A stretch of 64,000 nt of DNA from JBCBSK01 sp965250105 (GTDB lineage Bacteria; Pseudomonadota; Alphaproteobacteria; Rhizobiales; Tepidamorphaceae), in the NCBI GenBank assembly GCA_965250105.1, contig OZ252290.1:2294001-2358000 (forward strand). The letters are read 5' to 3'. Positions 8,291 through 16,087 of this stretch are shown piece after piece. The notes under the pieces were generated by a model. The model ran no database searches, was not told the origin of the DNA, and saw nothing but the letters and a program-made list of their open reading frames with translations. A program made the position numbers and the translations under genes. How positions within the stretch are numbered: position 1 is the first letter of the stretch; each line of letters starts with the position of its first letter.

Positions 8291-8735
8291 ATGATCGAGC
8301 GCCTCGACTACGTATCAATTAATGGCCCAGCCATCGTCAGCATGGCGAAAGCCAAGGACGACATACGATCCATAAACGACAGCCTCAGGGCTCTGATCGA
8401 ACTGCGGGTGTCCCAGATCAACGGCTGCGCGTACTGCGTCGATCTCCACACGATTGAAGCCAGGAAAGCAGGCGAAACAACACAGCGGCTTGATTGTCTC
8501 ACTGTTTGGCGTGAGGTGCCTTTCTTTGACAAAGCGGAAAAAGGCCGCCCTTGAATGGGCAGAAGCGATCACCGGAATCGCAACCAACGGGGCTCCCGAG
8601 CATCTATACGCAGCGCTGTTCGAGCATTTTTCGGAAATCGAGATTGTCGATCTGACACTTATCATCGCACAGATGAACGCGTGGAACCGGTTGGCAATCA
8701 GCTTTGCTCATCTTCCGGATGTCAGATCCGAATAG
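8291..8735 (+). pseudogene. Carboxymuconolactone decarboxylase / AhpD-family gene, frameshifted
   Basis: Two overlapping frames together make one complete AhpD-like protein. Frame 1 (from ATG 8291, with GGAG 7 bases upstream) encodes MIERLDY through the redox motif QINGCAYCVDLHTIEARKAG and ends near VPFF. The family then continues in the +1 frame as TKRKKAALEWAEAITGIA and ends with IIAQMNAWNRLAISF. A single extra base near 8528 explains the break. The N-terminal frame runs only to 8554. The CxxC site is intact but the C-terminal helix half is out of frame, so the product is probably inactive. A sequencing error cannot be excluded. The gene lies inside the interval bounded by the 20-bp direct repeats. 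Confidence 0.75.
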
Positions 8736-8833
8736 CATCGGTTTTCTCAGGAGCTGACCTTCATTCGCCTTAGAGAATGCCGGCTTCGTCCGCAGAGCAG
8801 CTAGCGAACTTCCGTAGTAGAATGCCGCACAAT

Positions 8834-8853
8834 CGGCGGCGAATGGCGGAGAG
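8834..8853 (+). repeat. Direct repeat, tRNA-proximal copy (att-like)
   Basis: Second copy of the 20-mer described at 7972-7991. Bases 8844-8853 are the 3' terminus of the minus-strand tRNA-Ser (CCA, discriminator and acceptor strand). Bases 8834-8843 lie just downstream of the tRNA. Confidence 0.55.
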
Positions 8854-8933
8854 AGAGGGATTCGAACCCTCGAGACGGTTTCCCGCCTACACGCGTTCCA
8901 GGCGTGCGCCTTCGACCACTCGGCCACCTCTCC
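8844..8933 (-). tRNA. tRNA-Ser (anticodon GGA)
   Basis: A 90-nt class II tRNA on the minus strand. The acceptor stem GGAGAGG pairs with TCTCTCC (one G-T pair). It has a D-arm, the anticodon stem CACGC/GCGTG with loop CTGGAAC (anticodon GGA, reading UCC/UCU), a long variable arm as expected for serine, the T-arm GAGGG-TTCGAAT-CCCTC, discriminator G and an encoded CCA. The first 30 nt are repeated twice upstream in a 117-bp tandem array, and its 3' end overlaps an att-like direct repeat. Confidence 0.93.
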
Positions 8934-9212
8934 TTTGGGGGCGATCGGATAGCATCTCGCGTGGTCGAAGGAAAGCGCACGCCTTTCGATTGAGAGACCA
9001 GGCGCGCGGAGCGCGCCTGGGTGCGCCTTCGACCACTCGGCCACCTCTCCTTTGGGGGCGATCGGATAGCATCTCGCGTGGTCGAAGGAAAGCGCGCGCC
9101 TTTCGATTAGGAGACCAGGCGCGCGGAGCGCGCCTGGGTGCGCCTTCGACCACTCGGCCACCTCTCCTTTGGGGGCGATCGGGTAGCATGTCGCGTGGTC
9201 GACGGAAAGCGC
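8904..9212 (-). repeat. 117-bp tandem array carrying tRNA-Ser 5' halves
   Basis: Units start at 8904, 9021 and 9138 (exact 117-bp period). Units 1 and 2 differ at about three positions, and unit 3 is partial, fading near 9212. Read on the minus strand, each unit has a leader (GATGCTATCCGATCGCCCCC) and then 30 nt identical to the first 30 nt of tRNA-Ser, up to mid anticodon stem. In the two upstream copies the tRNA body is replaced by a perfect 10-bp hairpin with a 3-nt loop (CCAGGCGCGC / GCGCGCCTGG). The functional tRNA is the last unit. Apparent open frames across this region are artefacts of the repeat. Confidence 0.85.
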
Positions 9213-9315
9213 TTCGTGGCCGCCGATCATATCGCCGGCATCCGACATCTGGCCACTTGCGCCCCGGCTGAAATCCGGCCACATCGACTGGCGGAGCGAA
9301 CGGGATCTGGGGACG

Positions 9316-9639
9316 ATGCGTTTCTTGTTGAGAATGATCGGCTTCTGGCTGATCGCCGGCGCCGTCGTGGCGGCCGTCCATGACGGGGCGCGCTCGATCG
9401 GCGCCAATACGCTCGAGATGACCTCGCTCGGCGCGTTCTGGTTCGCCGTCGATCCCGAAAGCCTGAACCTGACCCAGGCCGTGATCCAGCGCTATGTGCT
9501 GCCTTTCCTGTGGGATCCGGTTCTGGTCAACCTCCTGACGGTCCCGCTCTGGCTGGCGCTTGTCGTGCTCGGCATCGGCTTCGCGGTCGCCGGCCGGCGC
9601 AAACCCCGGCCGATCATCGAACAGCTCGATCCGCGCTAG
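9316..9639 (+). CDS. Small conserved membrane protein, function unknown
   Basis: A 107-residue protein with two hydrophobic segments: residues about 4-22 (LLRMIGFWLIAGAVVAAV) and about 70-92 (VNLLTVPLWLALVVLGIGFAVAG). The second is followed by a basic tail RRKPRP, placing the C-terminus inside. The middle (TLEMTSLGAFWFAVDPESLN) is presumably periplasmic. A GGGGA-like ribosome binding site precedes the ATG. It resembles small alphaproteobacterial proteins sometimes labelled PetM-like, but nothing here supports a cytochrome b6f role. It is followed by msrA on the same strand, 101 bp away. Confidence 0.7.
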   Translation: MRFLLRMIGFWLIAGAVVAAVHDGARSIGANTLEMTSLGAFWFAVDPESLNLTQAVIQRYVLPFLWDPVLVNLLTVPLWLALVVLGIGFAVAGRRKPRPIIEQLDPR

Positions 9640-9740
9640 CTGGCCGCGCCTTTGTTTCGCGCGCCTAAGCGCCTATCTTTCCGGGCAGACGGGCCGGTTC
9701 GCGCCGGCCATCAGATGATGACAGCCGGAGAGGGACAGCC

Positions 9741-10400
9741 ATGTTCTTTATGCGCAAATCCGCCGAGATGCCGACCGCCGACACGGCCTTGCCCGGCCGG
9801 TCCGAGCCGATCCCGACCGCGACGCATCATTTCGTCAACGGCAATCCGCTGGCGGGACCCCATCCGGAAGGCCTCGAGACGGTGCTGTTCGGGCTCGGTT
9901 GCTTCTGGGGCGCCGAGCGCGCCTTCTGGACGATCCCCGGCGTTTGGGTGACGGCGGTCGGCTATGCCGCCGGGCTGACGCCGAATCCGACCTATCAGGA
10001 AGTGTGCAGCGGGAAGACCGGCCACAACGAAGTGGTTCTCGTCGTCCACGATCCCCGGATCGTTTCCTTCGACGCGCTCCTGAAAGTCTTCTGGGAGACG
10101 CATGACCCGACCCAAGGCATGCGCCAGGGCAATGATGTCGGCACGCAATACCGCTCCGGCATCTATGTCGGCGATGCCGGACGGCGGGCCGTGGCGGAAG
10201 CCTCGCGCGACCGCTACCAGACCGCGCTGTCGGCGCGCGGCCTCGGCCGCATCACGACCGAGATCCTCGATGCGCCGGCATTCTATTTCGCCGAGGACTA
10301 TCACCAGCAATATCTGGCCAAGAATCCGAACGGCTATTGCGGGCTCGGCGGCACCGGCGTGGCCTGTCCGGTCGGCAGCGGGGTGGCCGCGGCGGAGTAG
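9741..10400 (+). CDS. msrA: Peptide-methionine (S)-S-oxide reductase MsrA
   Basis: A 219-residue MsrA with the catalytic motif G-L-G-C54-F-W-G, the conserved VTAVGYAAG and ETHDPTQ segments and the YHQQYLAKNPNGYCG C-terminal signature. The latter supplies a resolving cysteine. An N-terminal extension of about 45 residues is typical of alphaproteobacterial forms. It reduces methionine-S-sulfoxide in proteins using thioredoxin. AGAGGGAC upstream is a good ribosome binding site. No fused or adjacent MsrB is present. Confidence 0.93.
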   Translation: MFFMRKSAEMPTADTALPGRSEPIPTATHHFVNGNPLAGPHPEGLETVLFGLGCFWGAERAFWTIPGVWVTAVGYAAGLTPNPTYQEVCSGKTGHNEVVLVVHDPRIVSFDALLKVFWETHDPTQGMRQGNDVGTQYRSGIYVGDAGRRAVAEASRDRYQTALSARGLGRITTEILDAPAFYFAEDYHQQYLAKNPNGYCGLGGTGVACPVGSGVAAAE

Positions 10401-10405
10401 GTCGC

Positions 10406-11758
10406 TCAGCCGCCATCCTGCCGGTCGTAGAGCGCGTAGAGACCGCGTAGATAAAGCGGCCTGAGGGCTGGAAAAAGAAATTTCGGCGGCGTGTCGCGCA
10501 TCACGGCGGGCAGGTGGTCGACCGTTTTGTTGCCGGTCACGAGATCGGCCAGCATCTTGCCGGTCCAGCTTCCCATCGCGACGCCCGAGCCGTGAAAGGC
10601 GAGCCCGGCCCAGGCGCTGGCATGGCCGTCGATGCGTCCGACAAACGGCGCGCGTTTGCGGTTCAGGCAGACATGCCCGGACCATTCATGCGTGGTCTCG
10701 GCCTCGGCCCAGGCCGGGAACATGGCCTCGAACTGATGCCTCAGCCGGCGTAGGAATGTCGCGCGCGGCCCCGGCTTGCCGCTGACCCCGCCGCGGCCGC
10801 CGAACAGGAACCGCCCATCGGGCAGCTTGCGGAAATAATGCAGCAATCGGCGGGTGTCATAGGCCATCAGATCGGCCGTCCAGCCCTGCGCGGCCTGTTC
10901 CGCGTCGCTGAGCGGCCGGGTCACCAGGACCGACGACATCGCTGGCAGGAAACGCCCCGCCGACCAGGCCGGAACGGTCTCCGCCGTATAGCCATTGGTG
11001 GCGACGATCACCGTCTTGGCGCGCACATCGCCCCGGCCCGTCCTCAATACGTGCCGGCCATCGGCGAGGTCGAGCTCCGTCACCTCGCTGAAGGGGTGAA
11101 TACACGCGCCGGCCTCGGCGGCGGCATCAGCCAGCCCGCGCAGATATTTCATCGGATGCAGCGCGAAGCCCCAGGGGAGCAGCATGCCGCCGTGAAAATC
11201 CGGGCCGTCGGCGCCAAGCTGGCGCAGTTCTTCCTTGCGGTAGAGGATCGGCTTGTGGCCGAGCAGGGTCTCGATCTCGGCGGCCTCGCCGGGCAGGGCG
11301 GCGGCTTCCGCCGGCGTGTGTGCCAGGCAGAGTTCGCCGCGATCGGAATGGGTATCGGCGTCGATCGCATGGGTGTCGAGCAGGTCGCGGACATGGCCGA
11401 TGGCGGCTTCCTGCGCGGCGTTCAGCTTGCGGGCTTCGGCGATGCCGTGGCGCTTGGCGATCTGGCCCCAGGATAGCTTGGTGCCGGGATTGGCGCAGAA
11501 GCCGCCGTTGCGGCCTGACGCGCCCCAGCCGATATGGCCGGCTTCCAGCACGCGCACGTCGAGACCGTGATCGCGCGCCAGCGCCAGCGCGGCGTTCAGG
11601 CCGGTGAAGCCGGCGCCGATGATCGCGACATCGCATGCCGCACCGCCCGATAACGGGGCGAATCGGGTCCGGAAAGGCGGCGCGGAGGCTTCCCACCAGC
11701 TATCGACGGGGCGTGACGTGTCGAAAATGGAGGCATCGTAAAGGCGCGGCAAGCCCAT
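10406..11758 (-). CDS. FAD-dependent amine oxidoreductase (OrdL/PuuB family)
   Basis: A 450-residue DAO-superfamily flavoprotein. The FAD dinucleotide fold is CDVAIIGAGFTGLNAALAL at about 42-60, with the glycine-rich GWGASGRNGGFC loop typical of the OrdL/gamma-glutamylputrescine oxidase group. The C-terminal GLAFHGSGVAMGSWTGKMLA closes the FAD site. Likely substrates are gamma-glutamyl-putrescine or another amine or amino acid. The polyamine operon at 20.6-26.7 kb makes an amine substrate attractive, but no puuA/C/D genes lie next to it. AGGAA precedes the ATG. Upstream are two identical TGTGATCACA palindromes that look like its operators. It ends 6 bp from the convergent msrA stop. Confidence 0.82.
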   Translation of the reverse strand: MGLPRLYDASIFDTSRPVDSWWEASAPPFRTRFAPLSGGAACDVAIIGAGFTGLNAALALARDHGLDVRVLEAGHIGWGASGRNGGFCANPGTKLSWGQIAKRHGIAEARKLNAAQEAAIGHVRDLLDTHAIDADTHSDRGELCLAHTPAEAAALPGEAAEIETLLGHKPILYRKEELRQLGADGPDFHGGMLLPWGFALHPMKYLRGLADAAAEAGACIHPFSEVTELDLADGRHVLRTGRGDVRAKTVIVATNGYTAETVPAWSAGRFLPAMSSVLVTRPLSDAEQAAQGWTADLMAYDTRRLLHYFRKLPDGRFLFGGRGGVSGKPGPRATFLRRLRHQFEAMFPAWAEAETTHEWSGHVCLNRKRAPFVGRIDGHASAWAGLAFHGSGVAMGSWTGKMLADLVTGNKTVDHLPAVMRDTPPKFLFPALRPLYLRGLYALYDRQDGG

Positions 11759-11776
11759 CGATCATTCCTGTTTGTG

Positions 11777-11844
11777 TTGTGATCACAAGCCATTCTGGTT
11801 GAAGCATGATGGCGCGTAAAGCGGGGCCGGCCTGTGTGATCACA
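11777..11844 (-). promoter_or_regulatory. Paired palindromic operators upstream of the flavin oxidase
   Basis: Two perfect palindromes share the core TGTGATCACA: TTGTGATCACAA at 11777-11788 and TGTGATCACA at 11835-11844. Their centres are 57 bp apart. The proximal site is about 19 bp from the oxidase start codon. The symmetric core is similar in type to GntR-family operators. The cognate regulator is not in the window. Confidence 0.6.
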
Positions 11845-11935
11845 TCGGCTGCGTCGAGATCCATGCTGACACGAATGATGGCCATGCGAAGGCCGTGATC
11901 AAAGACATCCGAAGGACGAAAATCGACAAGAGCGG

Positions 11936-12102
11936 TTGACAGGGTCCGGTAAAACACGTCTTAATTCGATGCCGGTCGAAAAGGGCGGCATAAAAACTAA
12001 AAAAATGCGATCGCGCCAAATAATGCGATCGTTAATCGGGATTCGTTTGGAGGACGTCCAAGGCAAAAGGGCCGGCGCGGTCAATCGCAGCCGGCCCTTT
12101 TT
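11936..12102 (+). ncRNA. Candidate small RNA with promoter and intrinsic terminator
   Basis: TTGACA (11936-11941) followed at 18 bp by CTTAAT (11960-11965) makes a plausible sigma-70 promoter. The transcript would end at the strong terminator at 12065-12102, giving an RNA of about 130 nt. No protein of convincing composition is encoded. The body contains the octamer TGCGATCG twice (near 12005 and 12025) and a TTTGGAGGAC stretch. I cannot match it to a named alphaproteobacterial sRNA family. Confidence 0.42.
12065..12102 (+). terminator. Rho-independent terminator (works on either strand)
   Basis: AAAAGGGCCGGC (12065-12076) pairs perfectly with GCCGGCCCTTTT (12090-12101), a 12-bp stem followed by a T-run. 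The A-run on the left arm would also serve minus-strand transcripts. Confidence 0.85.
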
Positions 12103-12489
12103 CGTTGACGTTCCTCTCCATCCCCTCTGCCGTTTCTTGCGCCCCGCCTCTTTCCTTGACCCCTACCACATTGCCGCGACTTGATTCGCGCGATGGTGGT
12201 ATCAATGCGATTGATGCAACCATAAAATTACATCAGAACGTAGAATAATAAAATTATACCATTTTTTCTTCATGTAATTCCCTGATCAGGGCGTGAAAAA
12301 TAACGTATTTCGCGCCGCCTTTCAGTTTATCTATTTTTAATCCATGAAATTCACAACTGTCGTCAAAGGCGTCGTCTCCTATCGGCGTTTTCCGGTAAGT
12401 ATTGTTTCGAATTAATCGAAAGTGCCATCTCGGTTCGGAGGTTGTCGAGCGCGATACGACGTCGAGATGCAACGATCAGGGGTCAACTC
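12103..12489. other. AT-rich intergenic region before the chemoreceptor gene
   Basis: About 390 bp, strikingly AT-rich compared with flanking coding DNA. It holds the perfect 12-bp palindrome CCCTGATCAGGG (12280-12291) and a TTTCGA-ATTAA-TCGAAA inverted repeat (12405-12421) 69 bp before the chemoreceptor start. The latter could be regulatory. A 72-codon minus-strand frame (12254-12472) has no recognisable features and is not called. Confidence 0.5.
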
Positions 12490-14559
12490 ATGGCATGGAT
12501 GAACATCAAAACGACCAGTATCGCCTTAGTCGCGATCATCCTGGCTGTCAGCATCGGCGTCTTGTTCAGCCTCAACCTGATTTCCCGCAATGCATCGGTC
12601 ATCGACTATGACTGGACCGAATATGAGACGATGAGCTCGCCGAAGGTTGTCGGGCTCGACATGCTGGTCTCCGAACTCGGTTTCGGCGGCATGATCCACC
12701 AGTTCAAGAATTACGTCCTGCGCCAGGACGAACCGCGGCTTGCCCGCATACGCGGTCAGATCGGCAGCGCGCGCAGCGCCTTGCGCGTCTATGAATCGGG
12801 TGGGGTGACCGCGGCGGAAGCGGCCGCGATCGCCGATATCCGCGACACGATCGATCTCTACGAAGACGCGCTGCGCATGGCGCATGAGATGACGCTGGCC
12901 CAGGCGACGCCGGAAGAGGTCGACGCCACGGTCAAGATCGACGACGGGCCGGCCATCGACGCGATCAACACCCTGTTCGCCGCGATCGACGCCGAAAGCC
13001 GGCGCGCGCCCGGCGACTACACCAAGGGCCAGACCCTGGTGCAGCTGAGACGTTATCTCGGCTTTGGCGGCATGATCCACCACTTCAAGAACTACGTCCT
13101 GCGGCAGGACGCGCCGCGCGTCGAACGCATCAATGCCACGCTGGCGCGCGCCAAACAGGTGGTGGACGCCTATGCGAGCTTCCCGCTCACCCCCGAGGAG
13201 CGGCGCGCGCTCGACGACATCGTCGGCGTCATCACCGCCTATGCCGACAACACGGTCGTGGTGACGGATCTCATCGCCGGCAATCCGACAGCCGCCGAGA
13301 TCGATGCTGTCGTGAAAATCGACGACGGACCGGCGCTCGCTGGCTTCGACACGCTGGTCGCCCAGCTGACGGCGGAAACCAAGGCGATGCAGGCCGAACT
13401 GACCCGCAGCATCGACACGGTCATGGCGACCGCCTCGACGATGTTCCTGATCGTCCTCGTCATTCTGCCCGTCGCGGCCGGCCTGCTCGCCTGGCTTCTG
13501 CTCTATCGGATCGTCCGGCCCATCAATACCTTGTCCGGCGCCATGCAGGTGTTGGCCGGCGGCGAGACCGAGGTCGAGGTGCCGTCGACGGGCCGCAAGG
13601 ACGAGATCGGCATGATGGCGCGGACCGTCCAGGTGTTTCGCGAGAACATGATCCGCAATGCGGCCATGGAGCGCGAAGCCCGCGACAAGGACGTCAAGAT
13701 GGTCGAACGCCGTCGCGCCGAGATGGCCGAACTGGCCGAGAGCTTCGAGACCGGCGTCGGCGCGATCGTCAGCGAGGTGCTCGACGCCGCCGAGCGGCTG
13801 AACGAGAGTTCCGCCAATATGTCGTCGACGGCGGTCAGCGCGGCGGGCGAGGTCGAACAGGTCACGGCGGCCGCCGATCAGGCGTCGAACAGCGTCCACA
13901 TGGTGGCGGCGGCGGCCGAGGAACTGTCGACCACCATCGCCGAAGTGTCGCAGAAGACCGCGACCACCTCGACATTGTCTGTGTCGGCGGCCGAGGACGC
14001 GGCCGAAACGAGCAATGCGGTGCGCCGGCTCAACGAGGTCGTGTCCAAGGTGGCGGCCGTCACCTCGCTCATTCAGGACATCGCCGAACAGACCAATCTC
14101 CTGGCGCTCAACGCGACCATCGAATCGGCGCGCGCCGGCGAGGCGGGCCGCGGCTTCGCGGTCGTCGCCTCCGAGGTCAAGCAATTGGCGCAGCAGACCT
14201 CGAAGGCCACCGACGAGATCCGCGCCCAGATCGAGGAAATCCAGACCGCGTCGGATACCTCGGTCGCCGCGGTCGACAAGATCGCCGCCATGGTCCGCGA
14301 GATCAGCGCCAATGCCCAGTTGATCACCGAGGCGTCCGAGCAGCAGGAAACCGCGACCCGCGAGATCGCGCAGAGCGCGACCACGGCATCGGGCGGCACG
14401 ACCCAGGTCAGCCAGGGGCTGGGGCGTGTCGGCGACGCGGCCAAGGTGACGGGCGAGGCCAGCGGCACCGTCAAATCGGCAGCCGAATCCCTGTCCGTCC
14501 TGGCGCATGATCTGCGCGACCGGATCGCGGCCTTTGTCACCGAGATCCGCGCGGCGTGA
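12490..14559 (+). CDS. Methyl-accepting chemotaxis protein with duplicated sensor module
   Basis: A 689-residue chemoreceptor. TM1 is about residues 9-31, the periplasmic domain runs to about 315, and TM2 is about 318-340. A HAMP domain follows, then a long coiled coil with the hairpin-tip signature (TNLLALNATIESARAGEAGRGFAVVASEVKQLA). The periplasmic part contains two copies, 127 residues apart, of a module beginning GFGGMIHxFKNYVLRQDxPR (residues 64 and 191) and ending VKIDDGPA (149 and 276). I chose the ATG at 12490, which has AGGGG 7 bases upstream; an earlier in-frame ATG at 12442 lacks one. It ends without a CheR-docking pentapeptide. No che genes are nearby. The ligand is unknown. Confidence 0.9.
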   Translation: MAWMNIKTTSIALVAIILAVSIGVLFSLNLISRNASVIDYDWTEYETMSSPKVVGLDMLVSELGFGGMIHQFKNYVLRQDEPRLARIRGQIGSARSALRVYESGGVTAAEAAAIADIRDTIDLYEDALRMAHEMTLAQATPEEVDATVKIDDGPAIDAINTLFAAIDAESRRAPGDYTKGQTLVQLRRYLGFGGMIHHFKNYVLRQDAPRVERINATLARAKQVVDAYASFPLTPEERRALDDIVGVITAYADNTVVVTDLIAGNPTAAEIDAVVKIDDGPALAGFDTLVAQLTAETKAMQAELTRSIDTVMATASTMFLIVLVILPVAAGLLAWLLLYRIVRPINTLSGAMQVLAGGETEVEVPSTGRKDEIGMMARTVQVFRENMIRNAAMEREARDKDVKMVERRRAEMAELAESFETGVGAIVSEVLDAAERLNESSANMSSTAVSAAGEVEQVTAAADQASNSVHMVAAAAEELSTTIAEVSQKTATTSTLSVSAAEDAAETSNAVRRLNEVVSKVAAVTSLIQDIAEQTNLLALNATIESARAGEAGRGFAVVASEVKQLAQQTSKATDEIRAQIEEIQTASDTSVAAVDKIAAMVREISANAQLITEASEQQETATREIAQSATTASGGTTQVSQGLGRVGDAAKVTGEASGTVKSAAESLSVLAHDLRDRIAAFVTEIRAA

Positions 14560-14581
14560 CGATCGCTCGGCGGGTCTCTGG

Positions 14582-16087
14582 TCAGGTGCCGCAGAAGGTC
14601 GCGCGCACCACTTCGTCGGGGCTCGGCGGCAGGGTGTAGCGCGCCCGATCCGCTGATGGGTCCTCGAAGGGGGTGGCGAGCACGTCAAGCAAGGTGTTGA
14701 AGGGCGTCAGATCGTCGTCATAAGCCGCCGCCAGCGCTTCTTCGACCAAATGGTTGCGCGGGATCACGGCCGGATTGACCGAACGCATCGCGCTCTGGCG
14801 GTCCTCGACGGTTTGCGAGTCCTGGGCAAGTCGTGCCCGCCAGGCTGCGGCCCAGCCGTCGAAGGCCGCACCGTCCTGAAAGAGATCACGGATGGGGGCG
14901 TCGGCCTCGGCCGTCAGGTCCGGATCGGCGACAGCGGCGAGGCGGCGGAAGGTCAGCGTGAAATCGGCGCGCTCCTCGGCCATGCGGACCAGGAGATCCT
15001 GCACCAGGTCGAGATCGCCGTCCTGCTGGTCGACGAGGCCGATCTTGCTCAGAAGACCCGTCGAGAAGGCCGCGTTGAAACGGCCCGAGAAACCGTCGAG
15101 CGAGTCCTTCGCCTGTTCGACGGCGGCTTCTTCATTCGGATCGATCAGCGGCAGGATCGCCTGGGCCAGGCAAGCGAGGTTCCAATGGGCGATGCGCGGC
15201 TGATTGCCGAAGGCATAGCGGCCCGTCTGGTCGATCGAACTGAACACCGTTTCCGGATCATAGCTGTCCATGAAGGCGCAGGGACCATAATCGATGGTCT
15301 CGCCGGCCACCGACATATTGTCGGTGTTCATCACGCCGTGGATGAAGCCGATATGCATCCAGCACGCCACGAGGTCGGCCTGTCGGGCGATGATGGCGTC
15401 GAACATCGCGCGATAGGGCGCCGTATTGTCGCGCGCCTCGGGATCATGGCGCGCGATGACGTGATCGGCGAGCGCGCGCAAGCCCTCGACATCGTTGCGG
15501 GCGGCGAGAAACTGGAACGTGCCGACCCGGATATGGCTTGATGCGACGCGTGTCAGGATGGCGCCGGGCAGGAGCCGTTCGCGCAGGATCTGCTGGCCGG
15601 TGGCGATGGCGGCCAGCGCGCGCGTGGTCGGGACGCCGAGCGCGGCCATCGCTTCGCCGATGATGTATTCGCGCAGGACCGGGCCGAGCACCGCGCGCCC
15701 GTCGCCCATGCGCGAATAGGGCGTGCGGCCGGAACCTTTCAGCTGGATGTCGCGGCGGTGGCCGGCGGCATCGACCACCTCGCCGAGCAGGATCGCGCGA
15801 CCATCGCCGAGTTGCGGCACCCAGCCGCCGAACTGATGGCCGGCATAAGCCATGGCCAGCGGCTCGGCGCCGTCCGGCACCCGGTTGCCGGCCAGCATGG
15901 CGACGCCGTCATCGGTCGACAGCCAGGCCGGGTCGAGCCCCAGCTCCACGGCGAGCGCGTGATTGAGTTTCAGGAGGCGCGGTTCGGGCACCGGTGACGG
16001 ATCGAGGCGGGTATAGAACCGTTCGGGCAGCCGGGCATAGCTGTTGTCGAAGGGCAGGGCAGATGTCCGGGGGTCGGCAAGGGGCAT
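14582..16087 (-). CDS. selO: Protein adenylyltransferase SelO (YdiU family)
   Basis: A 501-residue pseudokinase-fold AMPylase. Visible elements are ELGLDPAWL and AMAYAGHQFGGWVPQLGDGRA, then the nucleotide-binding LKGSGRTPYSRMGDGRAVLG and GVPTTRALA, the catalytic NTDNMS and metal-binding DYGPCAFMD. The family transfers AMP to proteins and is linked to oxidative-stress control of metabolism. The ATG at 16087 starts the conserved N-terminus (FDNSYARLPERFY). The frame is open further upstream but that sequence is unlike the family. It converges with the chemoreceptor gene, 22 bp apart. Confidence 0.93.
   Translation of the reverse strand: MPLADPRTSALPFDNSYARLPERFYTRLDPSPVPEPRLLKLNHALAVELGLDPAWLSTDDGVAMLAGNRVPDGAEPLAMAYAGHQFGGWVPQLGDGRAILLGEVVDAAGHRRDIQLKGSGRTPYSRMGDGRAVLGPVLREYIIGEAMAALGVPTTRALAAIATGQQILRERLLPGAILTRVASSHIRVGTFQFLAARNDVEGLRALADHVIARHDPEARDNTAPYRAMFDAIIARQADLVACWMHIGFIHGVMNTDNMSVAGETIDYGPCAFMDSYDPETVFSSIDQTGRYAFGNQPRIAHWNLACLAQAILPLIDPNEEAAVEQAKDSLDGFSGRFNAAFSTGLLSKIGLVDQQDGDLDLVQDLLVRMAEERADFTLTFRRLAAVADPDLTAEADAPIRDLFQDGAAFDGWAAAWRARLAQDSQTVEDRQSAMRSVNPAVIPRNHLVEEALAAAYDDDLTPFNTLLDVLATPFEDPSADRARYTLPPSPDEVVRATFCGT

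Noticed and set aside
8604..9407. Long open frames on both strands across the tRNA-Ser repeat array
   Set aside because: They consist of translated tandem repeats (the same peptide three times) and antisense tRNA. Period and content are explained by the 117-bp DNA repeat.
12254..12472. 72-codon minus-strand frame in the AT-rich gap before the chemoreceptor
   Set aside because: No recognisable domain and no ribosome binding site. It reaches to within 20 bp of the chemoreceptor start codon, across that gene's probable promoter region, and the region looks regulatory.
12526..14688. 720-codon minus-strand frame opposite the chemoreceptor
   Set aside because: No domains; explained by codon periodicity of the real gene on the plus strand.
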